NCBI GenBank assembly: GCA_003251175.1
Contig: QKHC01000133.1
Coordinates: forward strand, 1-40,858
Direction of reading: 5' to 3'
Length of the DNA stretch: 40,858 bases
Source: Gemmatimonadota bacterium
GTDB lineage: Bacteria > Gemmatimonadota > Gemmatimonadetes > Gemmatimonadales > GWC2-71-9
Below, piece after piece: positions 6,794 through 16,218 of this stretch; the stretch's first letter is position 1, and each line of letters opens with the position of its first letter. The notes below the pieces were generated by a model. It was given only the letters and a program-made list of their open reading frames with translations. It did not search any database and was not told the DNA's origin. The position numbers were made by a program, and so were the translations under genes.

Positions 6794-8854
6794 ATGCCCG
6801 AACCCGACCGCGGCCTCCACATCCTCAATTCCAGCCAGCGCGCGGCCGCCGAGTATGGCACCGAGCGCCTGCCGCACACACTCCCGGGCCCGCTGCTGAT
6901 CATCGCCGGGGCAGGCACCGGCAAGACCAGTACGCTGGCCCATCGCGTCGCCCAGCTGCTGCTGCGGCGCACCGACCCGCGCCGCATTCTGTTGCTGACC
7001 TTCACCCGGCGCGCGGCGGAGACGATGACACGACGCGCCGAGCGGATCGCCCTGCAGGTGAGCGAAGCAGCATCACGCAGCGACCGGATTCAGTGGTCGG
7101 GGACGTTCCATGCGATGGCCAATCGGCTGCTGCGATTGCACGCCGCGGCCGTCGGTCTCGACACCGGCTTCACGGTGCTCGACCGCGCCGATGCGGCCGA
7201 CCTGCTCAACCTGGTGCGCCACGAGCTGGGATTCTCCCGCCAGCAGACGCGGTTTCCCACCAAGGCCACCTGCCTCGCGATCTACTCGCACGCGGTGAAC
7301 GCGGCACACGGCCTGGAGCGGACGCTCGAGCGCGCCTTTCCGGCGTATGCGTGCTGGACCGACGAGCTGAAGGGGCTGTTCCGGGCCTACGTAGACGCCA
7401 AGCAGCGGCGCCAGCTGCTCGACTACGATGACCTGCTGCTGTACTGGTTCCACCTAATGCAGGACGAGGCAGCGGCGGCGGAGGTGCGGCGCCGGTTCGA
7501 TCACGTACTGGTGGACGAATACCAGGACACGAACGCCCTGCAGGCGGGAATCCTCCGTGGCCTGAAACCGGACGGCCGGGGGCTGACGGTGGTCGGTGAC
7601 GACGCGCAGTCGATCTACGCCTTCCGTGCAGCGACGGTGCGCAACATTCTCGACTTTCCGCGGCAGTTCGACCCACCGGCCCACATCGTGACGCTGGAGC
7701 AGAACTACCGCTCGACGCAGCCGATCCTCGATGCCGCCAATGCCGTGATCGCACTCGCGCCGGAAGGCTACGACAAACGACTCTTCTCCACCAAGCGCTC
7801 GCAGCAGCGCCCGCTGCTGGTGGCGGTGCACGACGAGCAGGCCGAGGCGGACTACGTGGTGGAGCGCGTGCTGGCGCATCGTGAAGCGGGGGTGGCGCTG
7901 AAGCGGCAGGCGGTGCTGATGCGCACCGCGCATCATTCCGACGTCCTGGAGGTGGAGCTGGGCCGTCGCAACATCCCGTTCGTGAAGTTCGGCGGCCTCA
8001 AGTTCCTCGAGGCGGCGCACGTCAAGGACGTGCTGTGCGTGCTGCGCTGGGCCGAGAACCCGCGCGACGACATGGCGTCATTTCGGGTGCTGCAGCTGCT
8101 GCCGGGACTGGGGCCGGCAACGGCGCGACGGCTGCTCGACGCCCTCGAGGCCGCGTGCTTCGATCTCACGGCCCTGGCCGGGCTGGACGTCCCGACGGCG
8201 GTGCGCGCCGACTGGCCGGCGCTCTGTGAGCTGCTGTGTGTGCTCCATCAGACCGCTGCGTGGGCTGGCCAGCTCGGGATGGTGCGGCAGTGGTACGAAC
8301 CACACCTGGAGCGCCTGTACGACGCGCCGCACCTGCGCGTCGCCGATCTACAACAACTGGAGCAGCTCGCCGGCGGCCATCCCACGCGCGAGAGCTTCCT
8401 CACGGATCTCACCCTCGACCCTCCCGGCGGGATGGGGGACGAAGCGGGCGATCCGCTGCTCGACGACGACTACCTCGTTCTGTCTACCATCCACTCTGCC
8501 AAGGGTCAGGAGTGGGATGCGGTGTACGTGCTACACGTCGTGGACGGCTGCATTCCGTCGGACATGGCCACGGGCACACCACAGGAAATCGAGGAGGAGC
8601 GAAGACTGCTCTACGTGGCGATGACCCGTGCGCGGGACGCACTGTATCTCATGCAGCCGCATCGCTTCTACACCTCGGGTCGCCCGAGCGGTGACGCGCA
8701 CATCTACGCCCCGCGCACCCGCTTCCTCCCCGAGCAGGTGGCCACCCTGTTCGAGCGGGCCGCGCGCGTCGCACCCGCGGTGCCGGGACCGGCCAGCCGG
8801 ACCCATGGCGCGCGGGTGGACGTAGGATCGCGGTTGAAGGAGATGTGGCGCTGA
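6794..8854 (+). CDS. UvrD/Rep-family superfamily 1 ATP-dependent DNA helicase
   Basis: Superfamily 1A helicase of 686 residues. Motifs in order: Q-motif region (LNSSQRAAAEYG, 11-22), Walker A GAGTGKT (39-45), Walker B DEYQDTN, motif III VVGDDAQSIYAFR, motif IV QNYRST, motif V TIHSAKGQEWDAVYV and motif VI EEERRLLYVAMTRAR. These give 3'-to-5' DNA unwinding in repair or replication restart. It is somewhat short because the C-terminal extension beyond motif VI is only about 85 residues and lacks the UvrD Tudor-like tail, so it may be a UvrD/PcrA paralogue rather than the housekeeping enzyme. It starts 48 nt after the BtuF-like stop and converges on the beta-propeller gene. Confidence 0.93.
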   Translation: MPEPDRGLHILNSSQRAAAEYGTERLPHTLPGPLLIIAGAGTGKTSTLAHRVAQLLLRRTDPRRILLLTFTRRAAETMTRRAERIALQVSEAASRSDRIQWSGTFHAMANRLLRLHAAAVGLDTGFTVLDRADAADLLNLVRHELGFSRQQTRFPTKATCLAIYSHAVNAAHGLERTLERAFPAYACWTDELKGLFRAYVDAKQRRQLLDYDDLLLYWFHLMQDEAAAAEVRRRFDHVLVDEYQDTNALQAGILRGLKPDGRGLTVVGDDAQSIYAFRAATVRNILDFPRQFDPPAHIVTLEQNYRSTQPILDAANAVIALAPEGYDKRLFSTKRSQQRPLLVAVHDEQAEADYVVERVLAHREAGVALKRQAVLMRTAHHSDVLEVELGRRNIPFVKFGGLKFLEAAHVKDVLCVLRWAENPRDDMASFRVLQLLPGLGPATARRLLDALEAACFDLTALAGLDVPTAVRADWPALCELLCVLHQTAAWAGQLGMVRQWYEPHLERLYDAPHLRVADLQQLEQLAGGHPTRESFLTDLTLDPPGGMGDEAGDPLLDDDYLVLSTIHSAKGQEWDAVYVLHVVDGCIPSDMATGTPQEIEEERRLLYVAMTRARDALYLMQPHRFYTSGRPSGDAHIYAPRTRFLPEQVATLFERAARVAPAVPGPASRTHGARVDVGSRLKEMWR

Positions 8855-8917
8855 GCCAGCCCGGAGGCGAGGCGCCCGCACGCAGTCGGTCCGGGTCTCC
8901 CTCGGTCGCCGCTCCTC

Positions 8918-10390
8918 TCAACTCTCGACCGGTGCCGGAAACCGGACCGCCACCAGGGTGCGACCATCCGCGAAGATCAGGACCTGATCACGCGCCGTGT
9001 CGGGCCGGTACTTGGGCGCCTTCTCCCGAAACCAGATGCGGCCTGCTTCGGAGCCGTCCGTCAGAGCGACCCGCACCAGACTGTTGCCCGACCGGCCCGA
9101 CGCATCGGGGGCATTGGTGACGAAGAAGGCGTACTCGGATCGGAACGCGGCACTGCCGAACGTCGCGCCGGGCGATACTCCACCCAGCACTTCGAAGAAG
9201 CTGGCCCCGGGGGCCTGGTAGAACCGGTGGTACGCGATCGTGCCCGCCAGGTCCACACGTGTCAGGTTCTGTCGCGAGGCCACCAGCAGGTGATCGTCCG
9301 CCGCGAACATCAGCTCCGCGTGCTCGCCATCGTCGAACGACAGAGTGGCCAGGCCGGTGGTGTCTCCGGTGGCGAGGTCGGCCACCAGCAGGCGATCCCG
9401 AGCCACCACGAAGTAGCGATCCCCCACGATCTCATAGGCCGCGCCGTCGGTGGACACGGTGAGCGGATGTGACCAGCGCGCGCTGCCGGTGATCGGATCG
9501 AGCACATTGACGTACGCGCGGCCCGCGCGCACCAGCAGCCCCGCCGACTGGGGCGAGAGCCGCGTCGCCCGGGTGGGCAGCAGATCGGGCGACTCCCACA
9601 GGAGATGCCCGTCGCGCGCGTCGAGCGCCAGCAGCCCCTTGGCAAAAGGAATCACCAGCGTCGAATCAACGATCCGCATCGCCGCGTGCTCGCCAATCGC
9701 TGGCACCCTTCGTCCCGCGAGGGCACCGCCCACCCACAGCGTGGCCCCGGAGCGCGCGTCGAGGCGCATGGGCCCATCCGGACTGACGTACAGGATCAGC
9801 GTCGTATCGCTGTCCATCAGCACGACCTGGAACTCGGTGATGTCCGATACCCCGCCGCGGCCACCGAACTGGGGGCTCTGGGCAAACACGTCGTCCCGTT
9901 GCCACCGCAGAGCACCGGTGGACAACTGAACGGCCGCGAGCGCGCGGTCCGAGGTCGCCGTTCGCAGAAACAGCAGCAGCAGATCCTCGCGGCTGAGGCT
10001 CACATAGCCGCGTATCTCCTGCAGCGGTGGGAGCGCGCCCGCGTCCCACAGCCGGCGGCCCGTCCCGAGATCGAAAGCGACGATCTTGTCCTTGCGATAG
10101 GAGATCCCGGTGTGCGCATCGCAGCCGCCCCAGTACAATCCGGCCTCGAGGTTGGGAAGATCGTCGAGCTGCCACAGCAGGGTGCCGGTGGTCGCGTCGA
10201 TCGCCACCAGTGCCGACTTGGTGGTCATCAGCAGCTCCGCCGTCGGGCAGTCGCGCATGCGACGGATCTCCGATGCCGCCCGGTACCGCCATGCCGTGTC
10301 GGCTCCCGGCTGCTGCATCGCGGCGGCTGGGGCCGGCCCCAACAGAAGCGCGGTGGCACCCAATCCCGACAGCCAAGGGTGGCTTTTCAT
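8918..10390 (-). CDS. Secreted PQQ-type beta-propeller protein
   Basis: Exported repeat protein of 490 residues. The ATG at 10390 has GAGGGA about 7 nt upstream and opens a signal peptide (about 1-24, ending PAAA); the frame upstream of it is shadow. At least five blade-type repeats with the pattern TGxxxW are visible (for example ATTGTLLWQL, STGALRWQ, RSGATLWVG, RDGHLLWES, ITGSARW), as in PQQ-binding-like propellers and BamB. No catalytic PQQ-dehydrogenase residues or Cys-Cys pair stand out, so a scaffold or binding role in the periplasm is more likely. It follows the MMPL exporter by 141 nt on the same strand and may be the last gene of that operon or a separate unit. Confidence 0.82.
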   Translation of the reverse strand: MKSHPWLSGLGATALLLGPAPAAAMQQPGADTAWRYRAASEIRRMRDCPTAELLMTTKSALVAIDATTGTLLWQLDDLPNLEAGLYWGGCDAHTGISYRKDKIVAFDLGTGRRLWDAGALPPLQEIRGYVSLSREDLLLLFLRTATSDRALAAVQLSTGALRWQRDDVFAQSPQFGGRGGVSDITEFQVVLMDSDTTLILYVSPDGPMRLDARSGATLWVGGALAGRRVPAIGEHAAMRIVDSTLVIPFAKGLLALDARDGHLLWESPDLLPTRATRLSPQSAGLLVRAGRAYVNVLDPITGSARWSHPLTVSTDGAAYEIVGDRYFVVARDRLLVADLATGDTTGLATLSFDDGEHAELMFAADDHLLVASRQNLTRVDLAGTIAYHRFYQAPGASFFEVLGGVSPGATFGSAAFRSEYAFFVTNAPDASGRSGNSLVRVALTDGSEAGRIWFREKAPKYRPDTARDQVLIFADGRTLVAVRFPAPVES

Positions 10391-10531
10391 CGTTCGTCCC
10401 TCACAATGGGCATGGTTGGGCCGGTGAGCATGCGTCACCCGGCGTGAAGAGGCTGCGAAACCAGCGTGAGATTTCCGAGGGCGTGCGGGTCGCCGGCGAG
10501 GGAGCCCGGGTCGAGAGCGCCACACGGCCTT

Positions 10532-12781
10532 CTACGCGCGGTGCTGCGCGGACGCGACGGCTCCGACTGCTGGCCACCAGTTCCATTTCCCCGCCAGCTG
10601 CAGCAGCGCAGGGCCGACGACCATGCGGACAACCGTCGCGTCGAGGAGCACCGCCACGGCGAGCGTGAAGCCCAGCATCTTCGTGAGCAGGACGTCACCG
10701 AGCATGAACGCGGCGAACACCACGAGCATGATGACCGCGGCATTGGTGATGACCTGACCCGTGCGCCCGAGGGCCTCGACGATGGCGTCGCGATCGCCGA
10801 GCCCCGATCGGCGCAGCTCGCGCACCCGCGTGATCAGGAACACTTCGTAGTCCATGCTCAGCCCGAACACGATGCAGAAGACGATCACGGGCAGCGATGA
10901 AAATACCGCGTCGAGTGGCTCGGCCACGCCGAGCAGCCGCGCGCCGTGCCCATCCTGGAACGCCAGCTTCAGCGCACCGCACGCTGCGCCGACGGACAGC
11001 AGGTTCAGCACGACGGCCTTGAGCGGCACGAGCACCGAGCGGAATCCCATGAACAGGGCGAGCATCGTTCCGCCCACCACCAGTGCGACGATCACCGGCA
11101 GTCGCCCGGCGACCGCCTCCTGGTAGTCGGCGTTGAACGCCGGCAGCCCCCCCACCAGGGTGGCCGCGCCGGGGATCGCGACGTCGTGAGCCGCCGTGCG
11201 ACGCAGATCCCGGACCAGACTCACGATCTGATCGGGGGCGACCGCCTCGTCTGGCAGCAGCTCGAGCAGGACGAGGCGGTTGTCGGGGCTGACGAGCCCG
11301 CGGGTCAGGTGACGCGTCATGAAGCCGGGCGTGGTCGCGAGCGCGGACCGGCTCATTCCTGCCTCCTCCGCGACGCCGACAATCGAGCGCACCCGCGCGA
11401 TCCGCGGATCGGCCTCGAGCGCGGCGACGTAGCGGCTCACCGCTCCCCACGCGGCCGCCTGGCGCACCGTCACACCCGCCGGCAGCGCGAGGACGAGTCG
11501 GATCGTCTGGGTGACACCCGCACGGCCCATGTCGCGCAGGTCGCGTAGTGCCTGCGCCGACTCCATCGTCGGCGGCAGCCAGTCGCCGCGCGGCAGACCG
11601 CTGCGCACCCCCAGCGCCTGGGTACCGAGCAGCAGCAGGGGGACCGCTCCCGCGACCAAGGCGGGCCACGGATGTGCCGTCACCACGGCGCCCCAACGAC
11701 GCCACAGCTCGACCGAGGAGCGCCGGGCTCCCGCGCGCCGGACCCTGATCCAGTCGATGCGCGGCCCCAGCGTCGCGAGCGCACCCGGCAGCAGTGTGGT
11801 GGCGAGCAGGGCTGACGCGAGCACCACCAGCAGGCCCCCGGCGGCGATGGCCCGCATTTCGTTGAGCGGCACCACCAGCAGCGCGAGGAAGCCGAGCGCC
11901 ACGGTGGCCGCCGACATGAGAACCGTGTGCCCGGCATGTGCCGCGGCTTCCTCGGCTGCCGGGCGCGCCGCGGCGCCCTCGGCCAGCCCGTCACGGAAGC
12001 GGGACACCATCAACAACGCGTAATCGATGCCCAGACCGAGACCGAGCATCGGCACGACACTCTGCAGCACGATGGACAGGGGCCACAGGCCAGCCGCCAC
12101 GGCGGCCGCACCGAGGGCGATCGCGATGGCGAGCGCGCCCACGACCACCGGCACCGCCGCCGCGACGACCGCCCCGAAGGCGAGCAGCAGCAGCGCGGCA
12201 GTGAGCGGCAGCGCGCGTCGCTCCGCGCCCCCCACATCCGCGGCGCTGGTGCGACGCAGATCGACGTTGAGCGCTGCCTCTCCAGTCCACCGCAGCGTGA
12301 CGTCGGGGAGCCCGGCACGCAGCACGTCCGCCAGCCCAGCGGTCAGCTGGCGCAATGGCGGAATGAGGCGGTCCGCGGGTGCGCTGTCCGCAGTCAGGCC
12401 CACCAGCAGCAGTGTGCCGCCCCGCTCCCCGACGAGCAGCGTGTCCGGCCGGTCGAGATACGAATAGACGGCGGTGACCTGCGGTGCGCGAGCCAGGGTA
12501 TCGACGATTCGCCGCAACACCGCGGCGCCCTGCGCCGTGGTCGGCGAGGGGACGCCCCGCACCACCAGCACCGCGTAGCGCGCGTAAGCCGATTGCAGCG
12601 GGCCCTGCAGCAAGCGGGAGACGGCCGCCGATTCGCTACCCTCGACCTCCGCAGCGGCTTCGAGCCGCGCGGCGAGGTGGCGGGCTTGGGGCAGCAAGGC
12701 CACCGCGATCAGGACCCAGGCGAGGGCGATCCACGCCCGGCCTCTCACCACCAGACGTGGCACGGAGGGCCACCGCATCAT
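10532..12781 (-). CDS. MMPL-family (RND superfamily) lipid exporter
   Basis: Inner-membrane transporter of 749 residues in two related halves. Each half has one N-terminal helix, a periplasmic domain of about 140 residues and a bundle of five helices, giving about 12 membrane segments. The proton-relay region is recognisable in both halves: GLGLGIDYALLMVSRFRD in the first and FGLSMDYEVFLITRVRE in the second, each with an Asp-Tyr pair. MMPL proteins export lipids such as trehalose monomycolate and hopanoids using the proton gradient. The ATG overlaps the stop of the second KAS III gene by 4 nt (ATGA), so it is the seventh gene of the lipid-type operon and the likely exporter of its product. 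The tail after the last helix is short (about 20 residues). Confidence 0.92.
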   Translation of the reverse strand: MMRWPSVPRLVVRGRAWIALAWVLIAVALLPQARHLAARLEAAAEVEGSESAAVSRLLQGPLQSAYARYAVLVVRGVPSPTTAQGAAVLRRIVDTLARAPQVTAVYSYLDRPDTLLVGERGGTLLLVGLTADSAPADRLIPPLRQLTAGLADVLRAGLPDVTLRWTGEAALNVDLRRTSAADVGGAERRALPLTAALLLLAFGAVVAAAVPVVVGALAIAIALGAAAVAAGLWPLSIVLQSVVPMLGLGLGIDYALLMVSRFRDGLAEGAAARPAAEEAAAHAGHTVLMSAATVALGFLALLVVPLNEMRAIAAGGLLVVLASALLATTLLPGALATLGPRIDWIRVRRAGARRSSVELWRRWGAVVTAHPWPALVAGAVPLLLLGTQALGVRSGLPRGDWLPPTMESAQALRDLRDMGRAGVTQTIRLVLALPAGVTVRQAAAWGAVSRYVAALEADPRIARVRSIVGVAEEAGMSRSALATTPGFMTRHLTRGLVSPDNRLVLLELLPDEAVAPDQIVSLVRDLRRTAAHDVAIPGAATLVGGLPAFNADYQEAVAGRLPVIVALVVGGTMLALFMGFRSVLVPLKAVVLNLLSVGAACGALKLAFQDGHGARLLGVAEPLDAVFSSLPVIVFCIVFGLSMDYEVFLITRVRELRRSGLGDRDAIVEALGRTGQVITNAAVIMLVVFAAFMLGDVLLTKMLGFTLAVAVLLDATVVRMVVGPALLQLAGKWNWWPAVGAVASAQHRA

Positions 12782-13797
12782 GCGTGCTCCGCCACGATGG
12801 CGCCCCAGCTCACGCCACCACCAACAGCCTGCAGCAGATAGCGATCACCGGGTCGCAGCTGCACGCGCGACAGTGCGACGGCGAAGGTGGGCGTGCCCAT
12901 GTTGCCGTGCTCGGCCACCACCGACGGCACCCGGTCGGGATCGAGCCCGAGGTCCGCCGCCAGCTCCTGGATCTGCGCCGCGTGCGTCTGGTGGAACACC
13001 GCGTGGGCGAGGTCGGTGGCCGCGAGGCCGGCGGCTGCCAGGCTCTCCCGGAATACCTCCCGCCACCGCGCGTGCAGGAACGCAGCGGTCCCATTGGTAT
13101 CGCCGAACTCGTAGACGTACTGCGAGTCGGCACCGCTCGGCGGGAACGGCGTCCGCACCATCATCGTCCGGGCCAGCCCCGGCTCACTGCCGTGCAGCAT
13201 GGCGAGGAATCCCGCTCCGGCTGCGCGCTCGAGCAGCACGCACGCCGCGCCATCGCCCACCGTCAGGAGCATGCGCAGATCGTCGGCCGGCGTGAGCTGC
13301 GAGAGGTTCTCCGCCATGACCACCAGCACGCGCTCGCAGCCGGAACGAATCAACAGCGCTCCCTGCATCAACCCCAGGACTCCACTGCTGCAGCCCGCCT
13401 TGAGGTCGAAGCACGATCCCGTGAGGCCGCACGCTTCTGCGAGCAGCGCTGCCTGACTGTTGCACGGGTTCGGATTCGAAGTGCTCACGAAGATCACCGC
13501 GTCGAGCCGCGCCAGCTCGGCTGCGCGGCGGGCCTGCAGCCGGGCGACCGCCGACCGCGCGAGCTCGAACGCCGTCAGGCGCCCGGGCGCCGCCCGCTGA
13601 CCCGGCAACTGCGTGAGGTGCCGGCGCTCGACGCCCAGCTCCGCAATGAGGCCGCGCGCCACCGCCGAGCCCAGGTAGCGCTGCGCGTCCCGGGGTCGGG
13701 CCGCGCGCAGCAGTGTGACGGTGTCGTAGGCCGGCACGAGCGTGAAGTCGCAGGTCTCCACGTCCGCGATGCGGACGTTCGGTGCCTCAAGCTGCAT
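12778..13797 (-). CDS. Second KAS III-like condensing enzyme (thiolase fold)
   Basis: FabH-like ketosynthase of 339 residues from the ATG at 13797, which overlaps the GH3 stop by 11 nt; the frame continues 14 codons further upstream without homology. The catalytic triad is complete: Cys136 in KAGCSSGVLGL, His269 in FHQTH and Asn299 in EHGNMGT. The HQTH and NMGT variants differ from the HQAN and NTSAAS of housekeeping FabH and of the other KAS III in this operon, so the two are not recent duplicates. Enzymes of this type catalyse Claisen condensation of acyl thioesters or acyl transfer to small acceptors (OleA, PqsBC and DpsC are examples of the range). Its position just before the MMPL gene suggests a late step. 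Confidence 0.88.
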   Translation of the reverse strand: MQLEAPNVRIADVETCDFTLVPAYDTVTLLRAARPRDAQRYLGSAVARGLIAELGVERRHLTQLPGQRAAPGRLTAFELARSAVARLQARRAAELARLDAVIFVSTSNPNPCNSQAALLAEACGLTGSCFDLKAGCSSGVLGLMQGALLIRSGCERVLVVMAENLSQLTPADDLRMLLTVGDGAACVLLERAAGAGFLAMLHGSEPGLARTMMVRTPFPPSGADSQYVYEFGDTNGTAAFLHARWREVFRESLAAAGLAATDLAHAVFHQTHAAQIQELAADLGLDPDRVPSVVAEHGNMGTPTFAVALSRVQLRPGDRYLLQAVGGGVSWGAIVAEHA

Positions 13798-15445
13798 AGG
13801 TCGCCACCGGCGTGAACTGCGTGTGCACGTTGAATTCACTGCTCAGATGCTGCGGCTTCATCTGCGCGTTGGGCAGCGCGCCGGGCGGGTAGCGCCGCGC
13901 CAGATACGCCCGCAGCTGGCCCCTCTCGGTCACGACGAGCTGGAGCGGCTCGAGCAAGGCGTCGTCACGCTCGAAGTCGTACCCCTTGGCGGTACGGCGC
14001 AGCTGCCGCTCGAGCTCGCCCGTGAGCGCCGCAAGACCGGCGTTCGGCCCCGCAGCCACTCCTTCGACGCAACTCGCGCCATCCAGCATCACCCGATAGC
14101 GACGATCCGAGCAGGGCACGAACAGGAACTCTGGATACCAGCGTCCGCACTGGCGACTCGCTTCCCGCATGGCAAGCGTCACGTCGAGCTCGGTGAGCCG
14201 CTCGTTGCTCACCGAGATCTGACGCTCGCGCTTGCTCACGAACTCGATGACCGGCGTGGCGTGCAGCAACCCGGTCACGCGGACGATGTCCTCCATGTCG
14301 TAGCGGTAGAGACCTCCCGCGTTGGTGACGACGACGCGATACTCACCGCCGACCCGGAGCTGATCGGCGCGCCGGGCGGGACCTGCGCCATCGTCGCGCA
14401 GGAACTCGAGAAAGTGCGTAGTGACGGCGAGCGCCCCGCCGGCCTGGTCGGGTCGGAACGGAATGGCGAACACACCCTCGCTCGCCGAGATCGGGAACTC
14501 GAACAACCGGTCGATCTCGAACGCCTGCCGCAAGGCGTCGAGGTAATAGCTCATGTTGCCGCCCTGCCAGCACACCAACACCCGCAGGCCGGGGAACAAC
14601 GCACGAGTCGGGAGCGTGTTACCGTTGCGCCACACCGCTTCCAGCTCGCGGGCCCGCTGCGGATCTGCCCGGCCCCGCCACTCTCCCGAGACCACAGCAG
14701 GGCCGCGCACGGTCAGCGAGCCGCTCGCGATGTCGGCGATCAGCCGCTCGGCGTTGCGCTCCAGCGCCTGGCGCAGGTTGATCAGGTTCATTGGCGAGAT
14801 GGCGCACAGCACTCCGAGTCGCGGATCACTCGCCAGAATGCGGCCGGCGGCGTAGGCCCTGTCCTCGGGATCGGTGAGCGTGAACACCCAATAGGGAACG
14901 ATGAAGCGGCGCCGCACGAACCAGGGCAGCCGTTGGTAGTTGAATCCGGATGCGAATCCCTGGGGGACGCCGGCCGGAGAGCGGCCGCCTTCGGCCGATC
15001 CGACCAGGAACTGCGTCTTGAGCCGGCGCAGCGTCGGATGGCAAGCCTCGAGCGCGCCGTTGAAGATCAGCGAGCTGCGACCGACTTCGCGTCGATACTC
15101 GGCCGTCACCGGCACGTACTTGAAATTCCCGGTCGAGCCCGCGGTCATCGCGAACCACAGCGGCCGGCTGGGGCAGAGCGTCCACCAGCGACCGGCATGG
15201 ACGGCGTCCAGCTCGTCGCGCATCGCGGCGTAGGTGCGTACCGGCACGCGTTGCTGGTAGGCCTCGATCAGAGCTACCGGGTCGACGATGCGCGTGAGTG
15301 CTGCAAAGCCGTGGCGCCGGCCGAAATCGGTGCGCGCGGCGCGGGCGAGAACGCGCCGCAGCTGCGCCGCCTGCGCGCGCAACGGAGCGCGACACGCCGC
15401 CCGAAAGCGGCGGTAGCTGAGCGCGCAGATCGCGGAGGCGATCAC
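13787..15445 (-). CDS. GH3-type acyl-adenylate-forming enzyme (acyl acid-amido synthetase family)
   Basis: Protein of 552 residues from the GTG at 15445, which overlaps the acyltransferase stop by 4 nt (GTGA). The N terminus has the GH3 signature of a basic helix followed by TDFGRRHGF (39-47) and VPVRTYAAM. The three ATP/AMP motifs of the family are present: TAGSTGNFKYVP (101-112), ISASEG (319-324) and YRYDMEDIVRV (380-390). Plant GH3 enzymes adenylate a carboxylic acid and conjugate it to an amino acid; bacterial members are mostly uncharacterised. In this operon it could activate a fatty or beta-hydroxy acid and pass it to an amine, alcohol or protein acceptor. Its sandwiching between acyltransferase and ketosynthase genes supports a lipid substrate; the acceptor is unknown. 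Confidence 0.87.
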   Translation of the reverse strand: MIASAICALSYRRFRAACRAPLRAQAAQLRRVLARAARTDFGRRHGFAALTRIVDPVALIEAYQQRVPVRTYAAMRDELDAVHAGRWWTLCPSRPLWFAMTAGSTGNFKYVPVTAEYRREVGRSSLIFNGALEACHPTLRRLKTQFLVGSAEGGRSPAGVPQGFASGFNYQRLPWFVRRRFIVPYWVFTLTDPEDRAYAAGRILASDPRLGVLCAISPMNLINLRQALERNAERLIADIASGSLTVRGPAVVSGEWRGRADPQRARELEAVWRNGNTLPTRALFPGLRVLVCWQGGNMSYYLDALRQAFEIDRLFEFPISASEGVFAIPFRPDQAGGALAVTTHFLEFLRDDGAGPARRADQLRVGGEYRVVVTNAGGLYRYDMEDIVRVTGLLHATPVIEFVSKRERQISVSNERLTELDVTLAMREASRQCGRWYPEFLFVPCSDRRYRVMLDGASCVEGVAAGPNAGLAALTGELERQLRRTAKGYDFERDDALLEPLQLVVTERGQLRAYLARRYPPGALPNAQMKPQHLSSEFNVHTQFTPVATYAA

Positions 15446-16218
15446 GGCACCGCCCGCAGGGCCCGCGGAGCCTGAGCCGCCGCGAGCATCGTGAAGTCGG
15501 GAATCCGCGACCCATCCGGAATGACGGCGCCGGCGGCGATACAGCAGTTCTTGCCGATCGTGACGCCCTGGCCGATGCGCACGCCGCTGTAGATCGTGCT
15601 GCCGGCACCGATGCGCGAGCCGTCGCCGATCGTCACGCGCGGGGCGATGCCGACGCCGTGCTCCAGCACGCACCGCGATCCGATGGTGACGGCAGCGGCG
15701 AGGTGACTGTGTGCGCCCACGAGGCAATCGTCACCGATCACGATGCGCCCCACCAGCAGCACCCCGGAACGGGGCTGCAGCGAGCAGGCGAGGTGCGCGT
15801 ATTCACCCACCAGGGTGCGCGCACCAATGCGTACATGGTGAGGCTCGCGGATGATGGTGCGCGACGTGACCCAGGCATCGGTGCCGAGGTCCGCGCCGAA
15901 GGCCCTCAGCGCCAGACGCTGGAAACGCCGGCTGGCGAAAAACAGGGGCTGGAACAATGTCAGATAGGTTCCCGGCGCCCAGCCTCCGAGCGCCCAGCGC
16001 ACCGCGCCCCGGTCACCCGGCAGCCGGAACGTCCCTGCCTCACCGCGCGGCAGCAGGCGATGCACTGCCGCCATGCCCAGCAGCGCGGACCAGGGCGACA
16101 CCAAGGCCCACACCACCACGGCGGCGGCGGGACCGATCCACGGCGCGGCCAGCAGCGGCAGGGCGACCCACGCCGCGCACCATCCCCAGCCAAGCCACCA
16201 CAGCACATCGAGCAGCAT
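15442..16218 (-). CDS. Membrane-anchored left-handed beta-helix acyltransferase
   Basis: Protein of 258 residues starting at the ATG 16218, which shares one base with the upstream SDR stop (TGATG). Two hydrophobic segments at about 1-25 and 28-52 anchor it in the membrane. From about residue 125 to 235 it has hexapeptide repeats of the [LIV]GxxxxI type (VRIGARTLVGEYAHL, IVIGDDCLVGAHSHL, VTIGDGSRIGAGSTI and others), the left-handed beta-helix of acetyl- and acyltransferases. The usual catalytic His could be the one in GAHSHL or LEHGVG. Similar helices occur as the terminal domain of Pls-type peptide synthetases. It may acylate or trim the operon's lipid at the membrane before export. Confidence 0.85.
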   Translation of the reverse strand: MLLDVLWWLGWGWCAAWVALPLLAAPWIGPAAAVVVWALVSPWSALLGMAAVHRLLPRGEAGTFRLPGDRGAVRWALGGWAPGTYLTLFQPLFFASRRFQRLALRAFGADLGTDAWVTSRTIIREPHHVRIGARTLVGEYAHLACSLQPRSGVLLVGRIVIGDDCLVGAHSHLAAAVTIGSRCVLEHGVGIAPRVTIGDGSRIGAGSTIYSGVRIGQGVTIGKNCCIAAGAVIPDGSRIPDFTMLAAAQAPRALRAVP

